Source of the DNA: Opisthocomus hoazin
Lineage: Eukaryota; Chordata; Aves; Opisthocomiformes; Opisthocomidae
Direction: 5' to 3'
Length of the DNA stretch: 64,000 nucleotides
NCBI RefSeq assembly: GCF_030867145.1
Contig: NC_134454.1
Location: 48,605,830 to 48,669,829 of the forward strand
The notes beneath the pieces were generated by a model. That model was not told where the DNA came from. It was given only the letters and a program-made list of their open reading frames with translations, and ran no database searches. The translations under genes and the position numbers were made by a program. Shown in pieces: positions 1 to 12,092 of this stretch. The first letter of the stretch is position 1; each line of letters starts with the position of its first letter.

Positions 1-12
1 TCTGCGATAACA

Positions 13-20
13 TATTTAAG
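13..20 (+). promoter_or_regulatory. TATA-like box of the LTR
   Basis: TATTTAAG precedes the GA-rich leader of the LTR and is placed as expected for its U3/R promoter. Activity is not shown by the sequence. Confidence 0.4.
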
Positions 21-219
21 AAGGGGAAGAAAAAACTCTGCGGTGAAATGGCAGTGAAGAGAGAGGGAGAGACTATGTGAAAGAAACAGCCCTGCAGACA
101 CCAAGGTCAGTGAAGAATGAGGGGGGAGGAGTTGCTCCGAGCACCGGAGGAGAGATTCGCCTGCAGCCCACAATGAAGACCATGGTGAAGCAGGCTCTCT
201 TTGCAGCCCATGGAGGTCC

Positions 220-570
220 ACCATGGAGCAGATCTCCACCTGCAGCCTGCGGAAGACCCCATGCCAGAGCAGATGGATGCCTGAAGGAAGCTGTGACCCC
301 ATGGGGAGCCCGTGCTGGAGCAGGTTCCTGCCAGGACCTGTGGACCCGTGGAGACAGAGAAGCTCATGCTGGAGCAGGTTTGCTGGTGGGGCTTATGACT
401 ACATGGGGGGACCCAAGCTGGAGCAGCCTGTTCCTGAAGGACTGCACCCCGTGAAAGGGACCCATGCTGGGGCAGTTTGTGAAGAGCTGCAGCCTGTGGG
501 AAGGACTCACGTTGGAGAATTTCACAGGGAACTGTCTCCCATGGGAGGGACCTCATGCTGGAGCAGGGGC
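220..570 (+). repeat. Degenerate ~45-57 bp tandem repeat inside the LTR
   Basis: The core 'gctggagcagg' or a close variant recurs near 311, 365, 415, 463, 508 and 554, with weaker forms near 222 and 260. It alternates with 'gtgaccc(c/a)(g/a)tgg'-like segments. Spacing shrinks from about 54 to 46 bases, so the units are diverged. The repeat appears to belong to the LTR rather than to the host locus. Confidence 0.6.
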
Positions 571-982
571 AGAGTGTGAGGAGTCCTCCCATGAGGAGGA
601 AGGAGCAGGAGAGCCAGCGTGTGACTAACTGACCACAGCCCCCATTCCCTGTCCCCCAGCACCACTTGGGGGGAGGAGGTAGAAAAACGGAAGTTGAGCC
701 CAGGAAGAAGAGAGAGGTGGGACAAAGGTGTTATACGATGTGGCTTTATTTCTCATTATCCTACTCCAATTGGATTGGTGATAAATTAAACTTTTTTTTC
801 CCCTCCCCAAGTTCAATCTAGTTTGCCTGTGACGGTAACTGGTGAGTGACCTCTCCCTGTGCTTGTCTCAACACATGAGCCTTTCATCATATTTCATCTC
901 CTCTGTCCAGCTGAGGAGGGGGAGTGATAGAGCGGTTTTGGTGGGAACCTGGCATTTATCCAGGCCAATCTGAAACATTTTT

Positions 983-1000
983 TGGCATCTAAGGTGGGGC
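983..1000 (+). other. Degraded retroviral primer binding site, tRNA-Lys type
   Basis: The 18 bases TGGCATCTAAGGTGGGGC match the complement of the 3' end of tRNA-Lys(1,2), the primer site of many beta-like retroviruses, at 14 of 18 positions by my count. Three of the four differences are transitions. It begins TGG and lies six bases after the CA end of the upstream LTR, where a PBS is expected. This makes 1-977 a 5' LTR with a stub of internal leader rather than a plain solo LTR. Confidence 0.5.
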
Positions 1001-1009
1001 ACCAAAAGC

Positions 1010-1417
1010 TGTTGTGATTTGGCCTCAATTGGCAACAAAGGACAATGCAGTTGCTTTCTCCTTCCTCCTCCCTGGTGGGATGGGGAGGAGAAATAGAAGA
1101 AAAAAGGCAAAAACTCGTGGGCTGGGATGAGAACAGAATGGCAAAAGGAGTTAAACAAAAATGGTTTAACAGAATGGCAAAGGGAGAAGAAACTAACAAT
1201 CAATAATACTGATAAAAAGAATACACAACATGAAATGTTCTCACCACCCGATGCTCAGCTTGCTCCTGAGTAGCAAATCCCCCTCCTTCAGCCAGCTTCC
1301 CACTTAAATACCGAGCATGACTTCACGTGGTATAGAATATCCCATGTGATCTACCGTTTGAGTCAGCCCAACCAGCTTCTTGAGAAAATTAACTCTATCC
1401 CAGCTGAACCCAGGACA
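1010..1417 (-). mobile_element. Second LTR, antisense, inserted in the ERV leader
   Basis: Read on the minus strand this starts TGTCCTGGGTTCAGCTGGGA at 1417 and ends CACAACA at 1010, so it has the TG...CA ends of an LTR. I recall the start and the block 'ctcctccccatcccaccagg' as hallmarks of a common avian LTR. A TATA-like 'tatttaag' occurs on the minus strand near 1305-1312. The copy seems to lack an internal block between about 1380 and 1385 compared with the form I remember, so it is probably a deleted solo LTR. I could not define a clean target-site duplication. Its position 10 bases after the PBS suggests insertion into the older element. Confidence 0.65.
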
Positions 1418-4400
1418 CAAAGTTAGAAATGGAGACAAAATATTAGGGGCAAAGAAAGCAGTAAATACTGCTTTGGCCTTTATTTTCAGACATCTGTGCC
1501 AGGTCTTTAAAAGCACACTGATCCTCTCCAGTTGCAAAAAAGTTTGCCTGCATGAGATGGATATGCCAATCTTGCTCTGCCTTCTGCCCAACAGTATCTG
1601 GGCAACAGAGAAGAAATTAGGACCCAGCTTGTTCCAGCCCTCTCTATCTTCATCCGGTCCCAGGAAACAGAAGACATTTTTCACCTTTAAGAGGTACTGC
1701 CTTGCAACTGAGCTGCTTGTGCTCCATAGCTGTTTAGTGTTTGGGAAAACCTGTGTGAAAGAGATGGCAAGAGCCATTGCAGCAAGAATTTTGTGCAGGA
1801 CTAATCATTGCTTGTATCCCCAGGGACGTTTTCTTCCTGATTCAGCATGACTGTTTCCTGTAATCCCTTTCAGTCCTTCCCTTAGTGCTTATTCCACATA
1901 CATTCTTCCTTCAGTCTTTATTAATCTTTTTTATTTTGGTTTTAATCTCCGACAGGCAGATGCTTCCTCCTATTCTGTCTTTGCAAGGTATCTAGCACAA
2001 GGACATACTGTTTTCCATGGGCCTAAGTATCTCTAGCTGTTGTAAACACACAGTAAATTTTATTTGCTCCAGGGGCATGCTAGATTTATGGCTGTGAAGA
2101 ATTTCAGCGTGGACTGCTCAATATCTGAAAATCCTGGACATGGACCACAGCGCATGCTCTACCATAATAATAATAATTTGTAGCACAAGTATGGTTTTCC
2201 TTTCCCAAAAGCCACAGAGAAGAGTTCACAGTGTGGCTTCACGCTGCATTTGAGATGGTATTGCCATGCTCTTAACCCGAAGAAAATATTTTCTTTAATC
2301 GTCAAAAATGTGTTCCCGGCCTATACTTTGCCTTCTTTTGGAACTCTTTCCTTTCAAATATGGAATTGAAAGGGACAGATTTTTCAAAATACAGCACAAC
2401 TCAAAAAGTAAGAAATTTCTTTTCCCCTGCATCTACTTGCCAGCACTGTGTGGTTAATCATTATTATCAGAGTGCAAAAGTGCAAGTTGGTAACAATACA
2501 GGCATATGCAAATTGCACTGTAACAACAAACTAATAAGGACCAGATTTTAAAAGACATTCCCTAGCAGGCCATGAAGTATGCCCTGACCTGTATTGTTTG
2601 CACAGTTATCCAATGTTTGTCCATACAAACTCAGACCGGTGCCTGACCTAAAACTCTAGGTACAGCTTCCACTGCCACTTTGGAAGAATGAGCATAGAAC
2701 TTATTAATATCTATTGGATTCTGTGCCCCACAGAAGCAGTGGTTTAGGTTGCAAATGTTGGAAATAATTGCTTGTCACTCAGGGTAAAATGATGACAGGT
2801 TTTGCCTCCTTGCTTAGCTACTTTTTCCACAGTTTTCCTTCTTTAAAGTGAAAGACAATGCATCATCTCTTTCAGACAACAGGTATTCCCTTGCTAAAAC
2901 AGCCCTGTTTTACAAAAAGCACCACCAATACTTCTTGCTGAGGTGTGAAGACAATGCCAAGCAGGCAAGGTTTGAGAGACAGGGCCTGACTGAGAAAGGA
3001 AAGGTCCTGGAATGGCTTTGGTGTCTACCAGCAGAGCTGAGCATATCTAGATTAAAGTATTTAACAAGAGTTGTGATGTTGGAATTTGCCCCTGTCTTTA
3101 TATTTTTAGTGACCTTGCTCTAGTGATCATCCTGGGGCCCCTTGCTTGGCAAAAAGTTGGATTTTCGTCCCCATCAGGGCTGCAAGGGAGTGGGAAGGCT
3201 GGCAGGCATCTTTGAGGAGCACGGCTGTATCGATGCTGGCAACAAGATCCTCTCTCCTGTGCCTAAATTATGACTTTCTAAGAAAGGACATGAAGGCTGT
3301 GCAAAGCATAATAATGAATAACTGCATTGCTGCCTCCCCTCTTCTTCCACTCTCTCAGGTCATTCCTCTCACAAACCCAGACAGTTTCTCCTTGACAGCA
3401 GCCTGAAATACAGACTCACACAGCTTCTATCTTGTCTGTCACTGGGATTTAAGTATTTCAGGTCCTGGCAGCACAGCCGGTTCCTCACTGATTAAAGCCT
3501 GACGAAGCTGGTTTCCTAACAGGGACTTTTTTTTTCATGGCCCTTCAGGTTCTCCATTTCCCATCTTTAAGCCCTTTCATCGCTCTGGGTAATAGCTGAC
3601 TTTCTTAACTGCCTTGAGAAGCGCTGCAAGAAGAGCCCCATTGTGCACAATCAATGGAGCCCTGGGCTCTCCCGTCCCCTGGTTATTATGGGAAGGGAAG
3701 CCTCTTTAGTCCCTAGACAGACAAGAGGGATATTATCTTTCTAAAATTATTATTACTTGAAAAGATGATAATGGAGCTGCAGAAGTCCCTCACTGACTTT
3801 TATATTCATCTACGAAAACCTGTTCTCTGTGGAACTTACTCCCTGTCCATCTGCTGACAAAGAAAGAAAGTAAAACTGGAAAAATACTTGCAATCTGCTG
3901 GGAAGAAATCCTGTGGGCAGCCGGATTTGTTGCTTGACTGAACACTTTGGCACTTGAAGGGTCAGTAAATAACTCAGATGCAGAACTGAGCTAATGGATC
4001 AACGGGTAGAAGACTTACACAGATGCAAACAGAGCAAAAGAAGTTGTACTTTTTCCATGTGGGTATATTCAAGAGGATGCTTTCTACCAGAAATAAACTT
4101 TCTGGAAACCATGATGTGGCAGTAAGGGTACACCTTACTGCACTGAATTATAGGCAGCCCCCCAAACCGGAAAGTACCTGCCAGTCATCAAAGGAAATTA
4201 AAACACTCCTGCTGGATCATTTGGGCCATTTTTCATCATCTAAGTAAGAATTTAAACCCTGCTGAAGGATTTCACCAGGTGATCAAAAAAGGCTACCTCC
4301 CCACCCCACCATTTTGGAGTCAGTTTGATGGAGCAGGACTGAAATTCTGGGGTATTGCAGGACTCTCCAGCCCTGGAGGCGGCAGCTCCTCTGAGGAGAT

Positions 4401-7400
4401 AAATCTCATCCTCCAGCCATACTCAGATGTGTGCCATCCATGGTACTGACCAGCAGTGAACTTGCCAGGTGGGATCACAATAAATCCCAAGCCTCTCCTA
4501 TCTTCCCAAAGGTAGGGGAGGCATGGGAGGACAAGGGTCCCTTGCAAGACTGATGCAGTGGGCACTTTGGGATACTAACGCGGCTGACCATTAAGCTGAT
4601 AGACAGTGATAAATACAAGCCTTTACCTTAATTCAGAGCTGTCTTCAGGTTCAGAAACAATGTATAGGTAGAGCACAACCCCAGAACATCCACATAAAAG
4701 TAGTCTGTTCATAACATGACACATAACGCAGTGGGTGATTATAAATGGTATGTCTCTTTAACTACATTTCAGTGGTGCAGTAACTGCTCTTAATAAACAT
4801 TGCCTGGCTTATCTCCTGGAAACTAAAAAAAAGTGATTGATGAGCTTCTGAACTAGTGTTTCATTTGAGCTGAGGTTTTCACTGACTGATAAATACACCA
4901 GACTTGCTCTAGTGTTCCAGCTTATCTCGGCTCCACAGCAATAACGCTGCAGAAATGTCTCCTCAGCCTTTAGGAGAAAAAGCAGGAAGATATTTCTGAG
5001 GCTTATCAGCACACACTGGAGTCCATGCAGCTTTCAAGTCTTACTGCTAATCTTCAGTAGAAACAGATGCAAAAGCTTACTAAAATTTTTAAGGTTAACT
5101 GCAGACCCTATTCTTCAGCACAGCATCAAAAGCATCCCAATTTGCTTTTCTCAGAGTGCTTGTCAGTTCACATTCCCCTGGGTGTCCCCAGATCCTCTTC
5201 TACACTCCAGTGCAGGGGCTGGACAGCAGAATGGGAAGATACAAGGAGATTAAATCAGTTCAGAGCCCTACAGTGCAGACTGCTAAACTATTGAAATGGA
5301 CTGAACTGGCAACTGATCTCACTTTGCCCAAATAAAGTTGCTAATTGTCTAATCATACAACTCTAACCAGTCAGTGCTTTGGGTTTCTTCAGGACCCGAT
5401 TCACAAGATTTAAAACTTTAGAAATGGCATTTAAGGAAATTTATTAAAGGGTTAAATGTGGCAGGAACTCCTTAAGAGTTTTAATATTATATTCTTTACC
5501 CAAGGCAATAGACAGCTTCTTCAGAGTCATTCCATTCTAATGTGTAAACGCTGAAAGCAATTAGACTGCGTCCTATGTGTATTAAAGTATTTAGGAGAAA
5601 AACTTTGGAAAAAGTGACTTTTCACAAGAAGCTGCCAAATTTTTTCAAAAAGTTATTGCATTACTGATAACATAAGAAGCTTTAATTTTTAAAGCAAAGG
5701 CTGTTTTGAAACATAGAATTACAGAAAAGTATTTTGGTGAGATAAACATTTTTTTAAAACTTTTTTTAACTTTTCAGTATGGGAATGAGCAATGCAACAG
5801 CATCCACTGCAACTGTATGTTGGCTAGAAAATTATGTTAAATACAAATTTTCATGAGAAGAGTTTACATTTTTCCTAAAAAAGACAAACTATTTTGTTTT
5901 GAAAAACTGAAACACCCTTTTTATTTCTAAAAAAACAGCCTGAACTGCTCTGAAGAAATGCTTAGCTGTCATTGCCACTTGGAGGAGAAAATATTCCTTC
6001 AGCTCTGAATATCAAACCTGTTTTGTTAGAGAACTCTTTTGTGGGTTGCACATTTTGCTATTGCTGCTTGAAAGGCAATAAAGAGAAAGACACAGCATTT
6101 TTTCTGTTTCCTCATCCTTTGTTGCGGAGTAGACATACAGACTCTCTAATGCTGTTTTATTTATAGATTTCAAATCCCTCCCAAAGGATCACATGCCCTC
6201 TGATGCCTGCAATAAGCCCACTGGCTGTTTATGGCTGGAAAGTTAGTATTCATATAGAGACTAGGCATAAATGAGAACCAGACCCTACATTACTTCAGTC
6301 ACCGGGGGAGGGTGTCTAAGTCAAATGTACGCTATAAAAAGAATTTAGTATTAGTCATGTCTGCTTGATGAAATAAGGCCACGTCTGCTTAATTAAATAT
6401 TATCTATAGTCTTAAAATGTTCTGCTGCCTAATGAAGCCACTTACCACCTGAACTGTTTATACAGTTGCTCTCTGTGCCTTTTGATCCTCTCCCTCTCAC
6501 ATGTGCTGTCACTGAAAAGCAGAAGGTGGAGTCAAGGGTGCCCGTGAAGATACCTTTCCTACTCATCACTTGCCGATTTTATCAAAGTAAATGTTAAGCA
6601 TGGTGTTCAAAAGGCTAATAACAAGGACATCAGGCTCCTTCTAATACCTGCATTTTCACTGCATATAAAAAGAAACATGTAAACACAAAAAATTAGGCAC
6701 CCTCTTAAATCATAGGGTGCTTTGGCTTGCAGCTCTGTCTTGTTAATACTTTAGGCAGTGCATAAACATCTCTCTGGCTAAAGTAAGAGCTGCCAAATGA
6801 CCATGGGGATTTTAATTATAGGAAGAAGTAGTTGTTCTGTCAAGAAGAAAAAACCAAAAAACCCCCAAAACACCCAAACAAGTTAAAAGGATGCAAATAT
6901 TGTAACTGTATTTAGTCACAAGGGCAAAACAGGGCACACAGCTTCTCTTGAGTTCACTGGGGGTCACAGCTTCTCTGTGTTTTGGGCCATCTTTGACCAG
7001 TGGAAGGTGCTCCTTTACACATTTTCTTTCAGATAAAAATCCTGGCCCCCCTCTGTGCAACTGCAGCTTTCTGCACTGAAAAAAGCAAGGAGAAGGATCC
7101 TAGCAAGCTCTCCTAGCATGCAGATCTCCAAAAAGCAGACTGCAGATCAGCAAGGGGATTTAGAGACACAGAGGTCCATCCTCTGGTGCCTGGGATATGA
7201 AGGGCCTGCAGTGTCTGCCAGGACCATGCAGTCTGTGGGGAGTATTTGAACTATGAATGTTTTGCTTTAACATAAATTTCATAAAATCCATTGAAGTGAT
7301 TGCTTGAACAAAGTTGGACCAGAATTGGGCTGGAATTTCGAGAAGAATCCAATACGGCTGAGAAGCTTAGCCGAACAGGTTGGCTGGGATTTTAGTACGT

Positions 7401-8513
7401 ACAAAACTGGCTGCCAAAATTTCCAAAATGGCAATAGATTTTGATCTTCTGCATTTTACTTTCTGCTCACAGGCAGCTCACCAGCCAGGTCCTCACATCT
7501 TCTGCTCGCATCCTGCATAACTACCTGGCTCATGCGTACACGCAGAGGAGGTCAGGCAGAGAGTGCAACTCAGATAATTTTGGATGTATCTTGGAAAGGT
7601 GGAACTACCAGAGAAGAGTTAACTGCAAGAAATGCATGTTTATCTGATGGAAAAGCTGAATCATTAAGATATTTGAAGTCAGTATGTGTCATGGTCCTGC
7701 ATTAATGCTTGGATTTTTCCCAGGCTGAGAGGGAAGTTGACTTACTCCCTTCTTTTTCGATTTCCCACTGACACAGGCTGCGACTGTGGAGGGCTATTAA
7801 CTCACATGCTCATACTCATACCTTTTAGCAGCTAAGCCCAATAGCAATGATACTGTTAACTGCTAATCTTAGAATGCCTTACATACACTAAGAACATCTG
7901 TACATTTATCCTAGTAGTATAATGTTTACATAAATCTTGTCAATGTACTATACACATACATTACATGTGTAGTCTTTATATTTAAAATTGTGCTTACTTG
8001 AATATAAATATCAATGCAAAATGTAATATTTCACATAAACATATATTTTACAGTTGTATATATTGTGTGTATACAGAATTTGTTAGGAGACAGATACCAA
8101 ATGCATTTTTAAAGATGATCTTACTTGGTAAGATGAGAGCTCGCTTGAGACACTGAATGGATTAGGGATCTGGTAATGTGGTACAAACCTTTACATCTCC
8201 ATATCACCACTTCAGATTCAGCCAAAACCAGAAGCCATCAAAAATTATCACCATCCTGACAGTTTGGTGGCCAAGAAGTTACAGGTCTCTTGTCTTGGTC
8301 CCTACTGGTGTGTGTCTGTCAGAGCTCAGTCCTGCTGGCATAAAGCAGACAGAGAGATGCAAAACCAGCATTAGCTTCCCCAGGCTGTCCCTGGCAGGGC
8401 AGGGCTTGTCTCCCACGGCACTCCAGTGCCATGTCCCCTGAGTGATACAAAGTCATCAGCTGCTTCTCCCCTGGGGGATTTTTCTTAATTCCTCTACCTG
8501 ACCAGGGAGAAGC
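1418..8513. other. Gene-free AT-rich DNA
   Basis: Only short ORFs without recognisable domains occur; the longest (about 1380-1850, + strand) starts inside the LTR and has no family resemblance. No repeat family is obvious. A block at about 3490-3670 is less AT-rich, repeat-free and holds a palindromic ATTGTGCACAAT at 3640-3651; it could be a regulatory element but this is inference. The rest (about 5400-6170 and 7850-8100) is simple AT-rich sequence. Confidence 0.6.
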
Positions 8514-8826
8514 AGTCCTGACAGGAGGTTGTAGCAAGGTGGGTGTCAGCCTCTTCTCCCAAGTAGCAAGTGATGAGATGAGAGGAAGCATCCTCAAGCT
8601 GCACCAGGGGAGGTTTAGATTGGATACTAGGAAAAACTTCTTCACTGAAAGGGTTATCAAGCACTGGAACAGGCTGCCCAGAGAAGTGGTTGAGTCACCT
8701 CATATTTAAAAACCATGTAGAGGTGGCCCTTAGGGCCATGGTTTAGTGGTGGACTTGGCAGTGTCAGGTTTGTGATTGGACTCAATGAGCTTAAAGATCT
8801 TTTCCAACCTAAATGATTCTATGAGT
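8514..8826 (+). mobile_element. CR1 LINE, 3' fragment (ATTCTATG subfamily)
   Basis: The fragment runs from a CR1-like 'aggaggttgtagc' through the conserved end of the reverse transcriptase reading frame ('aaacttcttcactgaaagggtt', 'cactggaacaggctgcccagag') to the 3' untranslated end 'ttttccaacctaaatgattctatga'. It is 5'-truncated, as most CR1 copies are. A short internal deletion follows 'gttgagtcacc' (about 8700). No reading frame is intact. Confidence 0.9.
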
Positions 8827-9466
8827 CACACAAAACACCCTCAAGCATAGCTGCCGCCTACGAAGTGTACCTCAATAAGCAAATAAAACATGTAGTGGAG
8901 CGAAAACAGTACAAGAGCTGACCCTGTTCTGTGACTAGAGGGAGACTTTGTCTTGAGGGCTGTCATTACAGTGTCTTTTATGAGCATTAAATTAATCTAA
9001 TTCCTGAAATGAGACCTTAGCTATCAGCATCCTCCTCAAAACTCTTCCTCTCTTATCCTTTTTGCTTTAATCTGTCATTCTCATCAGCTGCATCCTTTGG
9101 CAAAACAGATGAAAGGCAACATCACTGTAACCTTAAGACTGAAAGATCTTCAGGATTGTCTTCCTTCCATCTGGGCTGAAACCAGTAAACTAAGGTAAGC
9201 ACAAAAGAAAAAATATATGCCTCCTATGATCGTTAAGGCAGGCTCTATCTAGATCCTATACTTCTGGTTGAAAGAGGGGAAAGAGCAACACATATTCCTA
9301 GGCTACCAAAAAGAAATTTTTAATACATGGAAGAGTTTTACTGTCATTCATTACCAGCTATCCATATTTGGCCCTGACAGAGATGCTGCTGATGTGCTTG
9401 GATTAATTGGATGCAAAGTGCTTGCTCAAGAAACTTGATTTACAGGGCTGACTGGATTGGTGTAGG
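8827..9466. other. Gene-free spacer
   Basis: Unique-looking AT-rich sequence between two CR1 fragments. I see no gene, RNA or repeat signal in it. Confidence 0.5.
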
Positions 9467-9550
9467 ATCATAGAATCATTAAGACTGGAAAAGACTTATA
9501 AGATCATCAAGTCCAACCGTCAACCCATCAGCAGCATGCCTGCTAAACCA
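9467..9550 (-). mobile_element. CR1 LINE, very short 3' end fragment
   Basis: The sequence 'atcatagaatcattaagact...aagtccaaccgtcaaccc' is the antisense form of the CR1 3' end of the ATTCTATG type. Only about 84 bases remain. It is noncoding. Confidence 0.85.
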
Positions 9551-10265
9551 GAATAAACAAGGATACTTGCAAAGAGATTGCAGATGACAGCTGTGTTCTC
9601 AGGATACACCTAAGCAGCTGAGGCCATACTCGCCTCTGTGCAGGAGTCACCCAGAGAAAGAAAAATACCTGCTAACAGAAAGAGGTTTGCGGCTTGCTCT
9701 CATTTGCACTGGTGAAAACTGAAGATCTTTTGTTTCTGCTGTATATCACCCCATCAAGCATGCAGAGGCATTTTGATAATTATCACATGTAACTGTAATA
9801 GCCATAGTGCAAAGAAAAGACATACAGTTTTTTATACCACTCTGAAGTGCCATATAATAAAATGGGCTATTCTGGCAACACCTACCAAATACCCCACACA
9901 TCGCCTGTGTAAGCTTTTGCCCTATGGCAAGGCACCTCCCATAGAAGGTGTAGAAGGGAAGGGCAGGACACATGTAGGTTTTCCCTGATGTGAGTGACTT
10001 GGTGTCTGGACCCACCCACATATCCCACAGTACACAGCCTATCCAGAAGCGACACCGGGCATACACATGTAAAGGCTGATGCAGAGGTAATGCAGAGTCA
10101 GTGCACTCTAAGCCTTACTGCTCCTAAAAATGCAGAGTTAGCAGTGCCTTGTTGGGATGCTCTGAAAATAATCCAATAATACAGCCATGCTACAGACGAA
10201 GCCATGGTGGGATTGCAGCATTTCCTTCCATGCAGGTGCCGGAAAGAACTGTTATCCTTGTTCAG
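9551..10265. other. Gene-free spacer
   Basis: Short overlapping ORFs on both strands, the longest about 106 codons on the minus strand, show no domain or composition suggestive of coding. Nothing else is recognised. Confidence 0.5.
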
Positions 10266-12052
10266 ACAGAATCACAGAATCACAGAATGGTAGGGGTTGG
10301 AAGGGACCTCTGTGGGTCATCTAGTCCAACCCTCCTGCCGAAGCAGGGTCACCTACAGAAGGCTGCACAGGACCTTGTCCAGGCGGGTCTTGAATATCTC
10401 CAGAGAAGGAGACTCCACAACCTCCCTGGGCAGCCTGTTCCAGTGCTCCGTCACCCTCAGAGGGAAGAAGTTCTTCCTCATGTTCAGACGGAACTTCCTG
10501 TGCTTCACTTTGTGCCCATTGCCCCTTGTCCTGTCTCTGGGCACCACTGAAAAGAGCTTGGCCCCATCCTCTTGACACCCACCCTTCAGGTATTTGTAAG
10601 CATTTATAAGGTCCCCTCTCAGCCTTCTCTTCTTCAGGCTGAACAAGCCCAGCTCCCTCAGCCTCTCCTTGTAGGAGAGATGTTCCAGTCCTCTCACCAT
10701 CCTCGTAGCCCTCCATTGGACTCTTTCCAGTAGCTCCTCATCTTTCTTGAACTGGGGAGCCCAGAACTGGACACAGTACTCCAGATGAGGCCTCACTAGG
10801 GAAGGGTAGAGGGGAAGGAGAACCTCCCTCGACATGCTGGCCACACTCTTCTTCATGCATCCCAGGATGCCATTGGCTTTCTTGCCAACCAGGGCACACT
10901 GCTGGCTCATGGTCAACCTGTCGTCCACCAGGACACCCAGGTCCCTCTCCGCAGAGCTGCTCTCCAGCAGGTCCACCCCAAGCCTGTACTGATGCATGGG
11001 GTTGTTCCTGCCCGGGTGCAGGACCCTGCATTTGGCTGTGTTGAACCTCATCAGGTTCCTCTCTGCCCAACTTTCCAGCCTGTCCAGGTCACGCTGAATG
11101 GCAGCACAACCTTCCGGTGTATCTACCACACCTCCCAGTTTGGTGTCATCAGCAAACTTGCTGAGGGTACATTCTAACTCTTCACCCAGGTCGTTGATGA
11201 AGAAGTTAAACAAGGCTAGGCCCAGTACTGACCCCTGAGGGACACCACTAGTTACAGGCCTCCAACTAGACTCAGCGCCGCTGATGACAACCCTGTGAGT
11301 TCCGACATTCAGCCAGTTCTCTATCCACTTCACCGACCACTCATCCAGCCCATACTTCCTGAGCTTCCCTAGGAGGATATTATGGGAGACAGTGTCAAAG
11401 GCCTTGCTGAAGTCAAGGTAGACAACACCCACAGCTCTCCCCTCACCTACCCAGCCAGTCATGTCATCGTAGAAAGCTATCGGATTGGTCAAGCATCATT
11501 TCCCCTTGGTGAATCCATGCTGACTACTCCTGATAACCTTTTCCTCCACTTGCTTGATGATGGCCTCCAGGATAAGCTGCTCCATCACCTTTCCCGGGAT
11601 GGAGGTGAGGCTGACTGGCCTGTAGTTCCCTGGGTCCTCCTTCTTGCCCTTTTTGAAGACTGGAGTGACATTTGCCTTTCTCCAGTCCTCGGGCACCTCT
11701 CCTGTCCTCCAGGACCTCTCAAAGATGATGGAGAGTGGCTCCGAAATGACATCCGCCAGCTCCCTCAGCACTCGTGGGTGCATTCCATCGGGGCCCATGG
11801 ATTTGTGGACGTCCAGATCACTTAAGCGATCCCTCACACAGTCCTCCTCGACCAAGGGAAAGTCATGCTCTCTGCAGGCTTCCTCTCTTACCTCCGGGGC
11901 CTGGGATTCCTGAGGGCCTGCCTTGGCACTGAAGACTGAAGCAACGAAGGCATTCAGTAGCTCTGCCTTCTCCGTATCCTCCGTCACCAGCACACCCACC
12001 TCATTCAGCAGCGGCCCCACATTGTCCCTAGCCTTCCTTTTGCTGCTGAAAA
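10266..12052 (-). mobile_element. CR1 LINE, 5'-truncated, with most of the RT domain (ATTCTGTG subfamily)
   Basis: This is the longest CR1 copy in the window. The 3' end on the minus strand is three ATTCTGTG units ending at about 10266, after the conserved 3' UTR ('ggtccCTtccaacccctacc'-type). The 5' break lies near 12050, next to a small host-side direct repeat of 'gcattgtat' (about 12060-12080). The element keeps the region just upstream of the reverse transcriptase, the complete RT core and the C-terminal part; the endonuclease and first ORF are missing. It shares its 3' end type with the copies at 29718, 33390, 41376, 43187 and 58867, so these belong to one subfamily. Confidence 0.95.
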
Positions 12053-12092
12053 TTGTTACCGCATTGTATGCATTGTATGCATTTTTATTCAT
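10353..12092 (-). pseudogene. CR1 reverse transcriptase frame with a single visible stop
   Basis: One reading frame runs from 12092 to 10353 on the minus strand and is broken only at 11496-11498, where a serine codon of the motif FTKGKS has become TGA. Codons upstream of about 12050 are host sequence read through. Downstream of the stop the frame holds RT motif A (YLDFSKAFD, about 11420-11394), motif B ([11 protein letters not shown], about 11252-11220) and the catalytic motif C FADD at 11156-11145, so both catalytic regions look intact. The C-terminal part ends in a normal stop at 10353. Because the 5' half of the element is absent and the frame is interrupted, it is a dead copy, but a fairly young one by its low damage. 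It encodes only the LINE polymerase and has no host role that the sequence shows. Confidence 0.9.

Larger units (their letters stand above)
1..977 (+). mobile_element. Endogenous retrovirus LTR, 5' part cut by window edge
   Basis: The whole stretch resembles one LTR family that I recall from bird genomes; I could not search a library. A TATA-like box (TATTTAAG, 13-20) lies almost at the window start, so most of U3 is outside the window and the part seen is mainly R-U5. Bases 220-570 carry a degenerate repeat built on 'gctggagcagg'. A T-rich, AATAAA-like stretch (about 780-805) is a plausible polyadenylation region. The unit closes with CA at 976-977, and a primer-binding-site-like sequence follows six bases later, which supports the + orientation and the end point. 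No gag, pol or env coding follows, so this is a remnant. Several ORFs of 60-160 codons cross it, but none matches a retroviral protein. Confidence 0.6.

Noticed and set aside
1380..1850. 156-codon + strand ORF and an antisense ORF over the same bases
   Set aside because: It starts inside the antisense LTR, has no domain or signal, and the other strand is equally open, which points to chance.
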